Shown here: positions 36,484-45,576 of the stretch, piece by piece
How the letters are laid out: every line of letters starts with the position of its first letter
How positions within the stretch are numbered: the stretch's first letter is position 1
The notes under the pieces: generated by a model
What the model saw: only the letters and a program-made list of their open reading frames with translations
The model's database searches: none
What the model was told of the DNA's origin: nothing
Position numbers and translations under genes: made by a program
DNA from: an uncultured Clostridia bacterium
GTDB taxonomy: Bacteria > Bacillota > Clostridia > Saccharofermentanales > Saccharofermentanaceae
Assembly (NCBI GenBank): GCA_937876985.1
Contig: CALEFT010000008.1
Coordinates: 1-64,000, forward strand
DNA length: 64,000 nt
Reading direction: 5' to 3'

Positions 36484-38670
36484 ATGGAATTAAAAGAATT
36501 TCAGCTTGCGGCGGTAAAATCGTTGTTTGAGGCTATGGACAAGCCCGCACGTGATATTATCCTCAAAAGCCCTACTGGCAGTGGCAAAACCATTATTCTG
36601 ACCTATTTTATGCACCAATACATACAATCTTTCCCGAAAACCGTCTTTGTATGGCTTACGCCCGGCAAGGGCAATCTTGTGGAACAGAGCAAGGCGAAAA
36701 TGGACAAATACATCCATTCTTCGCAGACAAAACTGCTCTCTGATGTTATGACAGCGGGTTTTGAGGAAAATGATAGTTGCTTTATAAATTGGGAGAAACT
36801 GACGAAAAAAGGCAACAACGCTCTTAAAGACAGTGAATGCACCAACTTTTTAGAGCATATTCAAAACGCTCTCAATGACGGCATCCACTTTGTAATTATC
36901 GTGGACGAGAGCCATCAAAACAATACAATCAAAGCAGATGAGATTATTCAGTATTTCCATACCGATAAAATTATTCGTTGCTCTGCAACTCCGAAAGGTA
37001 TTGCAAAGGCGGAGATTATCGAAATTCCTGAAGAGGAAGTTATCGCTGCAGGACTTATTAAAAAATTACTTGTCATTAATCAAGATTTCCCCCAGACTGT
37101 AAAAACAGAAAATCAAACATCTTATCTTCTTGAAAAAGCGCTATTAAAACAGCGCGAGATTCGTGCAACATTTTTGCAGAAAGGAACAGATATTAATCCT
37201 TTAATTGTCGTTCAGATTCCTAATAAGTCTGAAACGCTGCAAGACAGTGTAGAACGCTATCTTGAATCGCAAGGAATTACTTGTGAAAATGGTCAACTTG
37301 CAGTGTGGCTTTCCGATAGGCACGAGAATTTAGAAGAAATTGAAGAAGCTAATGCAACATCTTCAGTTGTCATTATCAAACAGGCTGTCGCAACTGGTTG
37401 GGACTGTCCAAGAGCGCATATCCTTGTTAAACTACGTGACAATATGGACGAAACCTTTGAAATACAAACTATAGGTCGAATTCGCCGTATGCCTGAAGCA
37501 AAGCACTACGAGAATGATCTACTTGACAGTTGCTATCTTTACACCCTTGACGAAAAATTTACTGCAGGTGTTAAGATGGCACTGGATAAAGGCGCATTAA
37601 ATGCTTGTACCTTGTTTTTGAAAAATGAACATAAAATTGTTTCGCTTACATCTCAGAAGCGTACAATGGTTACTTCCACTCGCAATCCCCAAAAAGCTTT
37701 ACAAGCGATTGCAATGTATGCAGTAAAGGAATACGGTGTTGGTGGAAACAAAACCACAAACAAAACACGTTTACAAGCAGAGGGATACGTATTTAGCGAA
37801 GATATCATTAGACACACCGTTTCCGGCGAAACAACAACACTTGAATTTGATTCTTCTGATATGAACTCAATTTCTGTTACTGAAAAACTAAGCACAAGTA
37901 AACACGGACGAGATTATCATCAAAAAATAGGTAAAATCGGCTTAGAAATCGGTATGGCGTATTCTTTTATGAATACCATTATCCGTAAACTCTTTGATAA
38001 AAACTTCAATTATAGCCGTAAAATCCTTGCACTTGAACCGAGAGAAGTCTATGCTTTTGTACTCAATAATTCAGATCGTTTGAAACACTTTATCCGTGAA
38101 GCTATGGCATATGAACTTGCACAGCTCCAGTTGGATGTCAAATCCATATCCGAAAACGAATTTCGGATTCCTCAATCCTGTCTGTTTACATACAATGGAG
38201 ATTTAAAAACACAAATTGAATACAAGAAGAATGTTTATCAGGGATATTTATCTTCTGCTGCACCACGCTCCACTCCGGAACTTAAGTTTGAGAAATTCTG
38301 TGAGCGTTCTGAAAAGGTTGAGTGGTGGTATAAAAACGGAGATAAAGGTAATGAGTACCTTTCTATCGTTTATACTGATAACTCCGAAAAGCAAAAGTTG
38401 TTTTATCCCGACTATATCATCTGTGTGGATGGAGAATTGTGGATAATTGAAACCAAAGGTGGATTTGATCGCAGTGGTAATAGCCAAGATATTGATAAAT
38501 ATACTGCAAAGAAATTTGGCGTGCTTAAAGCATATCTTGAAAAGTATGGCCTAAAGGGCGGAATCGTTCGTAATGATGACAGTACCGATGAACTCTGTAT
38601 TTGTATGGAGAATTATTCTGACGATATACAGAGTGATGATTGGAAACTCCTTGAAGAAACATTAAAGTGA
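36484..38670 (+). CDS. Type III restriction subunit Res
   Basis: Helicase-nuclease of a type III R-M system. The 728-residue protein has Walker A SPTGSGKT (residues 29-36), DESH at 141-144, and late helicase motifs (QTIGRIRRMPEAKHYEN). The C-terminal nuclease has a PD-(D/E)xK core: PDYIICVDGELWIIETKGG (PD at 642, ETK at 656-658). It is shorter than many Res subunits (about 900-1000). It works with the Mod fusion to cut DNA with unmodified sites. Confidence 0.92.
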   Translation: MELKEFQLAAVKSLFEAMDKPARDIILKSPTGSGKTIILTYFMHQYIQSFPKTVFVWLTPGKGNLVEQSKAKMDKYIHSSQTKLLSDVMTAGFEENDSCFINWEKLTKKGNNALKDSECTNFLEHIQNALNDGIHFVIIVDESHQNNTIKADEIIQYFHTDKIIRCSATPKGIAKAEIIEIPEEEVIAAGLIKKLLVINQDFPQTVKTENQTSYLLEKALLKQREIRATFLQKGTDINPLIVVQIPNKSETLQDSVERYLESQGITCENGQLAVWLSDRHENLEEIEEANATSSVVIIKQAVATGWDCPRAHILVKLRDNMDETFEIQTIGRIRRMPEAKHYENDLLDSCYLYTLDEKFTAGVKMALDKGALNACTLFLKNEHKIVSLTSQKRTMVTSTRNPQKALQAIAMYAVKEYGVGGNKTTNKTRLQAEGYVFSEDIIRHTVSGETTTLEFDSSDMNSISVTEKLSTSKHGRDYHQKIGKIGLEIGMAYSFMNTIIRKLFDKNFNYSRKILALEPREVYAFVLNNSDRLKHFIREAMAYELAQLQLDVKSISENEFRIPQSCLFTYNGDLKTQIEYKKNVYQGYLSSAAPRSTPELKFEKFCERSEKVEWWYKNGDKGNEYLSIVYTDNSEKQKLFYPDYIICVDGELWIIETKGGFDRSGNSQDIDKYTAKKFGVLKAYLEKYGLKGGIVRNDDSTDELCICMENYSDDIQSDDWKLLEETLK

Positions 38671-38679
38671 GGACGTAGT

Positions 38680-39369
38680 ATGAAAATTCTTGAGCACAGG
38701 CATTTAAGTGATTTGAGTCCTGCAAAGGTTCAATTTATAAGAATAGACCCTGAAGACATCTCTGTGACTTTAGCAGAGATACTCAAGGTTTTGATGGATA
38801 TATCTTGGCTCAAGAATTTTGACGAGGAATACGAGAGAGTAGCATTTGCATCTAAAGCCAATAAAACGATTGATGATATCAAAGACAAATTTAGTAAATG
38901 TTCAAGTGATAAGGTAACAAGTAGCGCAGGTGAATATATCGTTTCCGAATTAGCACGTGAGGCTTTAATTAATCAACTGGCATATTTAGATATACCCCTT
39001 GCCGAATTGCTTGGCAAGAAAAAGTCAGGAAATCCGGGGTTTGATTTTCATAGTGCAAATTTAACTACTGATACCGTTATTTTTGGTGAAGCTAAATATG
39101 TTGCTACCACGAGTGCATATTCAACTGCATTACCACAAATCGAAAAATTCATTCGAGATAAAAAGGATATTGAAGATCTCCCTGATTTAACACCATTTTG
39201 TTCATCTAATGCATTGAATCGTGCGTATAGAGGACAAAAGGGATTTGCGGTTGCATTTTCAGCAAAAAGCACTTCATCGGATAGTCTTATTACCACGATA
39301 AAATCACGTTCGGATTTCAAATCATTGTTGTGCTATGAAGAAATCATTTTAGTGGCGGTGAATATATGA
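38680..39369 (+). CDS. HamA-like nuclease (DUF1837 type), Hachiman candidate
   Basis: A 229-residue protein. The core GFDFHSAN (Asp122), followed by VIFGEAKY (Glu137, Lys139), is a PD-(D/E)xK-like arrangement as in HamA, the nuclease of Hachiman defence. The SAGEYIVSELAREALINQLAYLDIP helix and later SDSLITTIKSRSD fit that family loosely. It overlaps the helicase start by 4 bases, so the two are co-translated. AbpA of AbpAB is the alternative relative. GAGG precedes the start. Confidence 0.65.
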   Translation: MKILEHRHLSDLSPAKVQFIRIDPEDISVTLAEILKVLMDISWLKNFDEEYERVAFASKANKTIDDIKDKFSKCSSDKVTSSAGEYIVSELAREALINQLAYLDIPLAELLGKKKSGNPGFDFHSANLTTDTVIFGEAKYVATTSAYSTALPQIEKFIRDKKDIEDLPDLTPFCSSNALNRAYRGQKGFAVAFSAKSTSSDSLITTIKSRSDFKSLLCYEEIILVAVNI

Positions 39370-41681
39370 AATGTGTTATTGATAGCGGAAATGTAATTAA
39401 GCGGATACGTGATGGAAAGGATCTTGAAAAAATTGCTACATATGCAAGAAATCAAATTTTTCAAAACGGGCCTAAAGATACCCTCATCCTTGAGATTTTA
39501 GCGTATCTAAAGTTATTTCAACCTACATACTTTGAAGAATTCGAGTCAGAGCTTATAGAAACTATGGGGCTATTTTTCAAAAATCCAACGCCCGATACCT
39601 TGCAAGGTGTAATCTTTGAGATGTATCGTCAACATATAAAAGAAAAATATGGCGAAGATTTTACACCGATGCAAGCAAGTATCCTTAAACAAATCAAAGA
39701 TAAACAGCACTTTAGTTTCTCGGCACCTACCAGCACCGGTAAGTCTTTCGTTTTTAGAAATTTGATTCGATCCTCAACAAAAGATGTTGTTGTAATAGTA
39801 CCTTCTCGTGCACTGATTAATGAATATTACGATCGCATCAAAGAAATAGTCAATATAAAGATAGTAAATATCCTAACATTTGTAGATCGTATTAATACGA
39901 AACACGCCAAGCGTAATATATTTATCCTTACGCCAGAGAGAGCTCGAGAGTTGTTCAAAAACAAATTGTGGTTGGATGTTGAACTCATATTATTTGACGA
40001 GGCTCAGTTAAGTGATGAAAAATCCGCAAGAGGTCTGTATTTTGATAGTATTGTACGACGTGCATTGAAAAATTTCCCTAATGCAAAATATGTTTTTGCA
40101 CACCCGTTTATTTCAAATCCCGAAGCGCAATTAAAACGAAACGGTATCATCAACACTGATTCTGCTGCAATTAATTATGAGCAGAAAAATGTTGGACAAA
40201 TCTTTTATGTTCACAATCCTTCTCAAGATGAATTTTATCATTTAGGCACAAATAAAGATGTCTTAGGAAAACAAAAGCTTAAAGCAAATTTTGATCCTAT
40301 AGAAAAAGCTATTATTAACGGCGGCAGTGTGCTAATTTATGTACCTAAAACTCATATTTATGACAAAAGAATTTACCAACAATTCGGCAAATACATAAAG
40401 TTGTGCAATAAAATTCAAGACCCTGATGCATTAAAAATGATCGATGAACTTCGAACATATATTGGAGCTTCAAAGAATAATACGCTTTTCTACAATTCTG
40501 AAATGCTTGAAAAGCTTTCATACGGTATTGTAACACATCATGGATCTATGCCTCTTACCGCTAGATTGATATTAGAACATTTTACACAACGAGGATTTTG
40601 TCGTATATGTTTTGCAACTTCAACTTTAGAGCAAGGTATAAATATGCCATTCGATGTTGTTTATTTGGATCGTTTCGAAGCAAGTAAATCTCTATCGGTC
40701 AAAAATCTCATCGGTCGTGCTGGGCGTTCGACAACTAATAAAAAATACGACTATGGTAGTGTGATTATTCGAAATAACGCAATAACCCCATTTAGACAAG
40801 TTATAAATAAATTGGAACCACTATCCACTGTCTCAAAATTGGATACTGATGATGATTCCTTAGATGCAAAGTATAAAGAATTTAAGGATGCCATTAATAA
40901 TAATGAATTCTCTGATGAGTATAATCTTACAAACTCTGATATTGAAAAGCTAAAGACAGATGAAGTATCGGCTATGATTCCTACTCTGCTTGATATGTTA
41001 TTTGATGATGGTGTACTTATTGATCCTGATTGCGATATGAAGGATATCTATGATGTTTTCGGCAAACTTTACGAACAATATCTTGGTCGAGAATTAGTCG
41101 TGGCCGAAAAAGCAGTTTTAAGTTCAGCTATTAAAATCATGATATGGAAGGTTTATGGAAAGACCTTTCATTTAATCTGTCAATATAGGTATTCTTATGC
41201 TTCTCGTGTAACAGAGCGAAGAAAATTATATAAGCAAGGAAAAATTGATGAAGCAAACAATCTTAAAGCTAAATACTTAGTTGGATGCCACGATATTCCC
41301 GATAAGAGTTTAACTCCATACCCGCTCATATCTTCAAATATGGCAGCAAAAGATGTTGATTATGATCTCATAGTATACGATACATACGATTATTTAGATA
41401 AGCTAATCAGCTTTAAGTTAAGCGATATCTTCTATGCTATTTTTCATCAATACTACGAAAAAACACAAGATCCAAATGCATTGAAGCTAGCAAAATATTT
41501 CAAATATGGAACAGATAAAGAACGTGAAATATGGATGCTCCGTTACGGGTTGACGTTTGAAGAAATTGAATGGGCTACAGATTGTATCGATTCGATCGAT
41601 GAATCTGAAATAGTTTTTAATAAAAAAGTAGAAGATCTTGATAAATCCCAATTGAAATCTATCGAGCAGTATTTACCATAG
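39366..41681 (+). CDS. HamB-like DEAD-box helicase
   Basis: A 771-residue superfamily 2 helicase. Walker A is SAPTSTGKSF (residues 119-128), the DEAD-box equivalent is DEAQ (211-214), and motif VI is LIGRAGRSTT. The ThrSer in the Walker A and the compact N-terminal helical part resemble HamB of Hachiman and AbpB. It is translationally coupled to the nuclease before it. In Hachiman the helicase senses DNA damage and frees the nuclease; that role here is inferred. Confidence 0.75.
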   Translation: MKCVIDSGNVIKRIRDGKDLEKIATYARNQIFQNGPKDTLILEILAYLKLFQPTYFEEFESELIETMGLFFKNPTPDTLQGVIFEMYRQHIKEKYGEDFTPMQASILKQIKDKQHFSFSAPTSTGKSFVFRNLIRSSTKDVVVIVPSRALINEYYDRIKEIVNIKIVNILTFVDRINTKHAKRNIFILTPERARELFKNKLWLDVELILFDEAQLSDEKSARGLYFDSIVRRALKNFPNAKYVFAHPFISNPEAQLKRNGIINTDSAAINYEQKNVGQIFYVHNPSQDEFYHLGTNKDVLGKQKLKANFDPIEKAIINGGSVLIYVPKTHIYDKRIYQQFGKYIKLCNKIQDPDALKMIDELRTYIGASKNNTLFYNSEMLEKLSYGIVTHHGSMPLTARLILEHFTQRGFCRICFATSTLEQGINMPFDVVYLDRFEASKSLSVKNLIGRAGRSTTNKKYDYGSVIIRNNAITPFRQVINKLEPLSTVSKLDTDDDSLDAKYKEFKDAINNNEFSDEYNLTNSDIEKLKTDEVSAMIPTLLDMLFDDGVLIDPDCDMKDIYDVFGKLYEQYLGRELVVAEKAVLSSAIKIMIWKVYGKTFHLICQYRYSYASRVTERRKLYKQGKIDEANNLKAKYLVGCHDIPDKSLTPYPLISSNMAAKDVDYDLIVYDTYDYLDKLISFKLSDIFYAIFHQYYEKTQDPNALKLAKYFKYGTDKEREIWMLRYGLTFEEIEWATDCIDSIDESEIVFNKKVEDLDKSQLKSIEQYLP

Positions 41682-41688
41682 TTACTAT

Positions 41689-41721
41689 AACAGGCACGGG
41701 AGGTTGACTCCCGTGCCTGTT
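41689..41721. terminator. Strong terminator after the HamB-like gene
   Basis: Perfect 14-bp stem AACAGGCACGGGAG / CTCCCGTGCCTGTT with loop GTTGA, ATCATTTTG following. It also ends the opposing minus-strand ORF. Confidence 0.85.
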
Positions 41722-41722
41722 A

Positions 41723-41869
41723 TCATTTTGTGTATTTGATTATGAGCTTATCGACGCCGTCGGTGTATTTGCCTTTAGATATCAGCTTGTTGCGATATTC
41801 GAGCAAGCACTGAAGGATGAGGCAGTGTTCTGCATCGGTCAGACGATGGTAGTATTTCCGTTTTCTCAT
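41723..41869 (-). CDS. Small transposon-associated protein
   Basis: A 48-residue ORF: MRKRKYYHRLTDAEHCLIL, then YRNKLISKGKYTDGVDKLI. This resembles the short protein often found next to TnpV in clostridial transposons. It overlaps the decayed TnpV gene by an ATGA-type junction, so it is residual transposon content of the island's right end. Confidence 0.6.
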   Translation of the reverse strand: MRKRKYYHRLTDAEHCLILQCLLEYRNKLISKGKYTDGVDKLIIKYTK

Positions 41870-42104
41870 ACAAATACCAACTCGACATTTACAGTTTCAA
41901 TTACACGCTCTCGGATATTGTTCATTCTCTGCACCTATTTGATTTGATCGGTGGCTTTGAGCTGTTCGGTGATGCTTTCTTTTTCGGCGTATTCTTTTAC
42001 AAGCCAAGAAAAGAGGTTCTGCGCTTAATCTTCGACATCTGCGAGAAGGGAATGGAGCTTGCTAGAAGTGAGCAGATTATAATATAAGACTTTGCGGTGG
42101 TGCT
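41866..42104 (-). pseudogene. Decayed TnpV transposon gene
   Basis: Minus-strand translation gives HHRKVLYYNLLTSSKLHSLL, then AQNLFSWLVKEYAEKESITE and VQRMNNIRERVIETVNVEL, with two in-frame stops (after VED and after DQIK). The conserved order HRKVLY-NLLTSSKL-WLVKE-ITEQLKA-QRMNNIR is that of transposon protein TnpV. The N-terminus is cut off exactly at the right direct repeat. Confidence 0.75.
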
Positions 42105-42131
42105 TTGTTCTGCAATTTATGACTTTTCGCA
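42105..42131 (+). repeat. Right 27-bp direct repeat of the defence island
   Basis: Exact copy of 30660-30686. It directly abuts the broken TnpV gene. Confidence 0.9.
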
Positions 42132-42161
42132 ATCCTTTTATATGTTTTTATCCGAAACAAT

Positions 42162-43511
42162 TTAAAACTGCAAGTTCTTATTATTTGAATCTGCGTCAAA
42201 AAACATAATATAGTAGATTGGTATATAAGTTATTTTTCCGTTTTGTGTGACATTTCTTTCGTTAGATACAACGAATGCTTTTTTGATATGATAATCTTCG
42301 TTTTGAACGAACGTGTTCAATGCGCTATGCACGGTATAGTCTTTACCAGACTTTACTTCAATCGGTACAGCAGAAAGGCTATCGTAATCATCAATTAGAT
42401 AATCAACCTCGCCCTTGTTACGATTGTCATAATAAAAGAGTTTGTGACCGTGAGCAATTAATTCACATGCAACAACCGTTTCATAAACAGAACCCAGATT
42501 AATACTTCTCTCATCATCCAGTACCGCTCTAATGTTATTTCCGTAAAGAATACCCGTAAGAATACCAACATCATTCAGATAAAGTTTAAGTAAATTCTTT
42601 CCAGTAGACTCAATTAAAGGAAATGTCGGATTTGAAATTGCCTGAACATTCAGTGCAATACCTGCACTTATAAGATAATCAAATTCATCAGCATAATTAT
42701 TGAATGTCTTGCCCCTCTTATTCTCAATGTTTTGTACAATAATTCTTTTTTTCTTATTTTCCATATTAGAAGGGATAAGATCATAAATTCTACGAATCTT
42801 TAGCTTCATTTCATCATCATATTTTGAAGCATCTGCAGCATAGTAATCATGAATTTCTTCTTGTACATCACGAACTGCTCGAATATTTTTAGTTTCAAGA
42901 TAGGCATTAACCGCGTCAGGTAATCCACCAACAAGCAAGTATTTGCGGAATAAGTCCATCATTTTGTTGTGTGTAGACTCATCTAATGCTTCAAACCTTT
43001 CGAATTTTTTGCGCATAGAGGAAATCACAAATTCGTTCATTCCGTTAGCATAAAGAAATTCCTCAAAATCCAACGGGAACATTCTTACCTTTCGAATGCT
43101 ACCCATTGGTATTGATGTGGTTTGCGATAGCGTAACGCCTAAGAGTGAACCACTTGCAATATAAGTAAACTTATTATCTTGCGACAAAAATTTGAGCAAC
43201 GTGAGCAAATGAGGATAAGCCTGAATTTCATCAATAAAAATCAGCGTATTCTCTTTGTTTTTCATTTTATCTCCTTCAAGCATACTAACTTGCAGATAAA
43301 AATCTTCCACGGTTTTAGTATCTGCAAAAAGGCGATCACCCAAAGAATCGGCAATCATATTGATTTCTATATAGTTTTCAAAAAGTTTTTTGCCCACATG
43401 ATTAATAATGTATGTTTTACCAATCTGACGGGCACCGTCGATTAAAAGAATCTTTTTAGAATCAGATTTTAAATGCTCTTCAATGAGAGATTCTATCTTA
43501 CGATATAGCAT
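42162..43511 (-). CDS. AAA ATPase with DUF4143 (second copy)
   Basis: A 449-residue protein: Walker A GARQIGKT (residues 26-33), Walker B LIFIDEIQAYPHLL, sensor-like YIASGSLLGV. The DUF4143 and nuclease-like C-terminus ends with KGEVDYLIDDYDSLSAVPIEVKSG, a D...E-x-K core. The start at 43511 has GGAGG 6 bases upstream; the frame opens 31 codons earlier through the repeat region. It lies just outside the island and is divergent from the 9545 gene. Confidence 0.87.
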   Translation of the reverse strand: MLYRKIESLIEEHLKSDSKKILLIDGARQIGKTYIINHVGKKLFENYIEINMIADSLGDRLFADTKTVEDFYLQVSMLEGDKMKNKENTLIFIDEIQAYPHLLTLLKFLSQDNKFTYIASGSLLGVTLSQTTSIPMGSIRKVRMFPLDFEEFLYANGMNEFVISSMRKKFERFEALDESTHNKMMDLFRKYLLVGGLPDAVNAYLETKNIRAVRDVQEEIHDYYAADASKYDDEMKLKIRRIYDLIPSNMENKKKRIIVQNIENKRGKTFNNYADEFDYLISAGIALNVQAISNPTFPLIESTGKNLLKLYLNDVGILTGILYGNNIRAVLDDERSINLGSVYETVVACELIAHGHKLFYYDNRNKGEVDYLIDDYDSLSAVPIEVKSGKDYTVHSALNTFVQNEDYHIKKAFVVSNERNVTQNGKITYIPIYYIMFFDADSNNKNLQF

Positions 43512-43557
43512 AAAAACTCCTCCGTTAAAACTTTTCAAATGTATTACAGCACAAAAC

Positions 43558-43604
43558 TTATGACATTTCAATATTATTTCGCGGTATATTTTATGACATT
43601 TCAA
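43558..43604. promoter_or_regulatory. Paired 14-bp direct repeats before the second ATPase
   Basis: TTATGACATTTCAA occurs at 43558-43571 and 43591-43604, 33 bp apart (three helical turns). A third weaker relative, TTTTCAAATGTATTA, is at 43532. They lie 50-90 bases upstream of the start. A regulator-binding site is inferred. Confidence 0.55.
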
Positions 43605-43620
43605 AAAATAGAAGTAAAAA

Positions 43621-43660
43621 CTTCGGCTAAAATATGAGATTTACTCATTTTAGCCGAAGC
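43621..43660 (-). terminator. Hairpin with T-tract, likely terminator
   Basis: CTTCGGCTAAAAT and ATTTTAGCCGAAG form a long stem with GAG/CTC continuing it. On the minus strand TTTTTAC follows. It would end the radical SAM transcript, 230 bp downstream of its stop. Confidence 0.65.
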
Positions 43661-43889
43661 TTTGGACTAAATTCACAACTGTTTTATGATAATAAAAGTG
43701 TATAGTTTTATTATCAAAACAAATTTTATGGCTTATCTTGCTAAAAATAATATATGCTTTTTTCAACATAGTCATGTGTGGATAAAATGAATTTTCACTT
43801 GCGAGAGTGAAAAAAGTGAAAATTTAGCAAAAATTCTCTTGAAGTTGAAGTAGACGAAAAGAACTACCGAAGACCCTATGGCTTAAGCC
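43661..43889. other. A/T-rich gap with two hairpins
   Basis: GATAATAAAA (43688-43697) pairs with TTTTATTATC (43706-43715). TTTTCACT (43792-43799) pairs with AGTGAAAA (43806-43813), with a second AAGTGAAAA just after. No gene is visible. The composition is far more A/T-rich than the neighbouring core genes. Confidence 0.5.
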
Positions 43890-44987
43890 TTACGACTTGC
43901 TTCTAGCCACGATTTCTTCGACCTTGTCTTTCTGTTCGAATAAGACGCAGCCACCTACGTGTTCTCCTGTCAGAACGCTTTCGTTTTGGAGCGCGCGGAA
44001 TAAGTTGGATTCTAATGCTTTTCGAAGTGGGGCATTACGAACGCTAATGTCAGAATAAGGCGAGAATGGGCAAGGCTCTGCGCCGCCGTGAGAGTTGATG
44101 TGGAAGAAGCCTCTGCCTGCCGCTAGACAGCCGCCAGTAGTTTTCTCGTCGCCTGGGAAAGCGATAAAAATCATCTCAGGTCGAAAAGCTCGAAGCTCGG
44201 CCATGCTTTTTTCCATGAAGGCGCGGTCGTCGTCTGTTGGTGCAAGATTGGTCGTCTCGCTACTAATTGGAACATATTCGATGTAGAAAATTACTTTGCA
44301 GCCGCGAAGGTGCAAGTCGTCTACGAAGCTATCAGAGAAGACTTCGTTCATGTTCTCTCGCGTTACTGTGACGGATGCGCCGAAGATTAGATGCTTGTTT
44401 TGCATTTTCTCCATAGCCTCAAGAAGCCTAGTGTGAACGCCCTCGCCGCGACGAGAATCAGTCTTGTCCTTATGGCCTTCGATGCTGAATACAGGAACCA
44501 AGTTTCGGCACGAATCGAATAACTCAAGGTATTTGTCGTCTATCATCGTTCCGTTCGTGAAGATTGGGAAGAGAATTTCTGGCACATCGCCAGCTACTCT
44601 GATTACGTCTCGGCGAATCATTGGCTCGCCGCCAGCTAAGAGGACAAAGCTAATTCCAAGATCGCTAGCCTCGCGGAAAATCCTATGCCACTCTTTGTCA
44701 CTTAATTGCTCTACGGGCGAAGAATCCAAGCACGCTTTGTTGTGGCGAGCGTAGCAACCTGCACAGTGAAGATTACAGCTGCTAGTAATGCTCGCGATAA
44801 GAAAAGGCGGAATGTGTTCGCCGCTATCCTTAAGCTTCATGCGGCGCTTGTTTGCTTCCTTTACGCTAAGACTATACTTCATCATGAACGCGCTTTCCTT
44901 CGGATCTTGCAAAGTAGCTCGAAGAATGTTCTTCACAAGATTATCAACGCCTCTAGTAAGGTATTCTGCAAGATTAAAGTTCTCCAT
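43890..44987 (-). CDS. Radical SAM protein with SPASM-like C-terminus
   Basis: A 365-residue radical SAM enzyme with the CNLHCAGC motif (Cys71, Cys75, Cys78) that holds the [4Fe-4S] cluster; the GGEP SAM motif reads LLAGGEPMI. Later cysteines (GGCLAAGRGF, EPCPFSP, GGCVLF) suggest an auxiliary cluster. It resembles the group near PqqE/anSME. No peptide substrate gene is adjacent. GGAGG precedes the ATG. Confidence 0.88.
   Translation of the reverse strand: MENFNLAEYLTRGVDNLVKNILRATLQDPKESAFMMKYSLSVKEANKRRMKLKDSGEHIPPFLIASITSSCNLHCAGCYARHNKACLDSSPVEQLSDKEWHRIFREASDLGISFVLLAGGEPMIRRDVIRVAGDVPEILFPIFTNGTMIDDKYLELFDSCRNLVPVFSIEGHKDKTDSRRGEGVHTRLLEAMEKMQNKHLIFGASVTVTRENMNEVFSDSFVDDLHLRGCKVIFYIEYVPISSETTNLAPTDDDRAFMEKSMAELRAFRPEMIFIAFPGDEKTTGGCLAAGRGFFHINSHGGAEPCPFSPYSDISVRNAPLRKALESNLFRALQNESVLTGEHVGGCVLFEQKDKVEEIVARSKS
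44015..44025 (+). repeat. ATGCTTTTCGA motif copy (inside radical SAM gene)
   Basis: Exact 11-mer in coding sequence. A second 9-mer of the motif lies 160 bp away in the same gene (44181-44189, opposite orientation). Confidence 0.6.
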
Positions 44988-45196
44988 AAGCGCCTCCTAT
45001 AATCTAACTGTTCCCTATGTCTTTTTCCGTCTTCCTTTTTCCATATAATTATCCCATAGATTTAACGGAATAAATATATGACCCTTTGATTTTTATCTCG
45101 TATGTCTTATACTAGTTTTGTAATTTCTATTACTACAAGCACAACTATAGCACAACTATAACACAACTCTCAGAAACCAAATATATCGAGGTCAAT

Positions 45197-45538
45197 ATGG
45201 CTATTACAATTAATATCTATTACAAAGGCGCAGGCGACAACGCAATTAAATTCGCAGAAGAGATGACCTCTAGCGGCATCGTTAATGACATTCGCGCTGA
45301 AGAAGGCAATCTTAGATATGAATATTTTGTACCAATGACAAGTCAAGCTGATTCGAGCACTATTCTTCTTATTGACAGCTGGGAGAACCAAGAGGCAATA
45401 GATAGACACCACGCTTCTGCTATGATGCAGAAGATTATTGACCTTCGCGAGAAATACGATCTAACAATGAAGGTCGAACGCTTCGTTAACGATGAAGCTG
45501 GTATTCCTCACAAAGACCAGGCGTTTATCAGAAATTAA
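45197..45538 (+). CDS. Antibiotic biosynthesis monooxygenase (ABM) family protein
   Basis: A 113-residue dimeric alpha-beta barrel protein. NLRYEYFVPM and STILLIDSWENQEAIDRHHAS fit the ABM/quinol monooxygenase family (YgiN-like). The catalytic role is uncertain, as many members are heme- or quinone-linked. The ribosome-binding site is a weak GAGGTC. It is monocistronic, facing the convergent GH43 gene. Confidence 0.85.
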   Translation: MAITINIYYKGAGDNAIKFAEEMTSSGIVNDIRAEEGNLRYEYFVPMTSQADSSTILLIDSWENQEAIDRHHASAMMQKIIDLREKYDLTMKVERFVNDEAGIPHKDQAFIRN

Positions 45539-45576
45539 TTGACGAATCCTTTCTCTACATCAATACCTGTACAATA

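Larger units (their letters stand above)
30660..42131. mobile_element. Defence island bounded by direct repeats
   Basis: An 11.47-kb segment between exact 27-bp direct repeats, next to a tRNA-Ser. The seven main genes run on the plus strand, against the prevailing minus strand, in A/T-rich style. Cargo is Fic, zinc-ribbon protein, Mod fusion, coiled-coil protein, Res and a HamAB-like pair. TnpV debris lies at the right end. No integrase is present, so mobility, if any, needs an outside enzyme or was lost. Confidence 0.75.

Noticed and set aside
30429..42131. Island inserted at the tRNA-Ser attachment site
   Set aside because: No copy of the tRNA end lies at the right edge near 42.1 kb; the exact boundaries are the unrelated 27-bp repeats instead. 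The tRNA-end copy delimits only the 191-bp unit.
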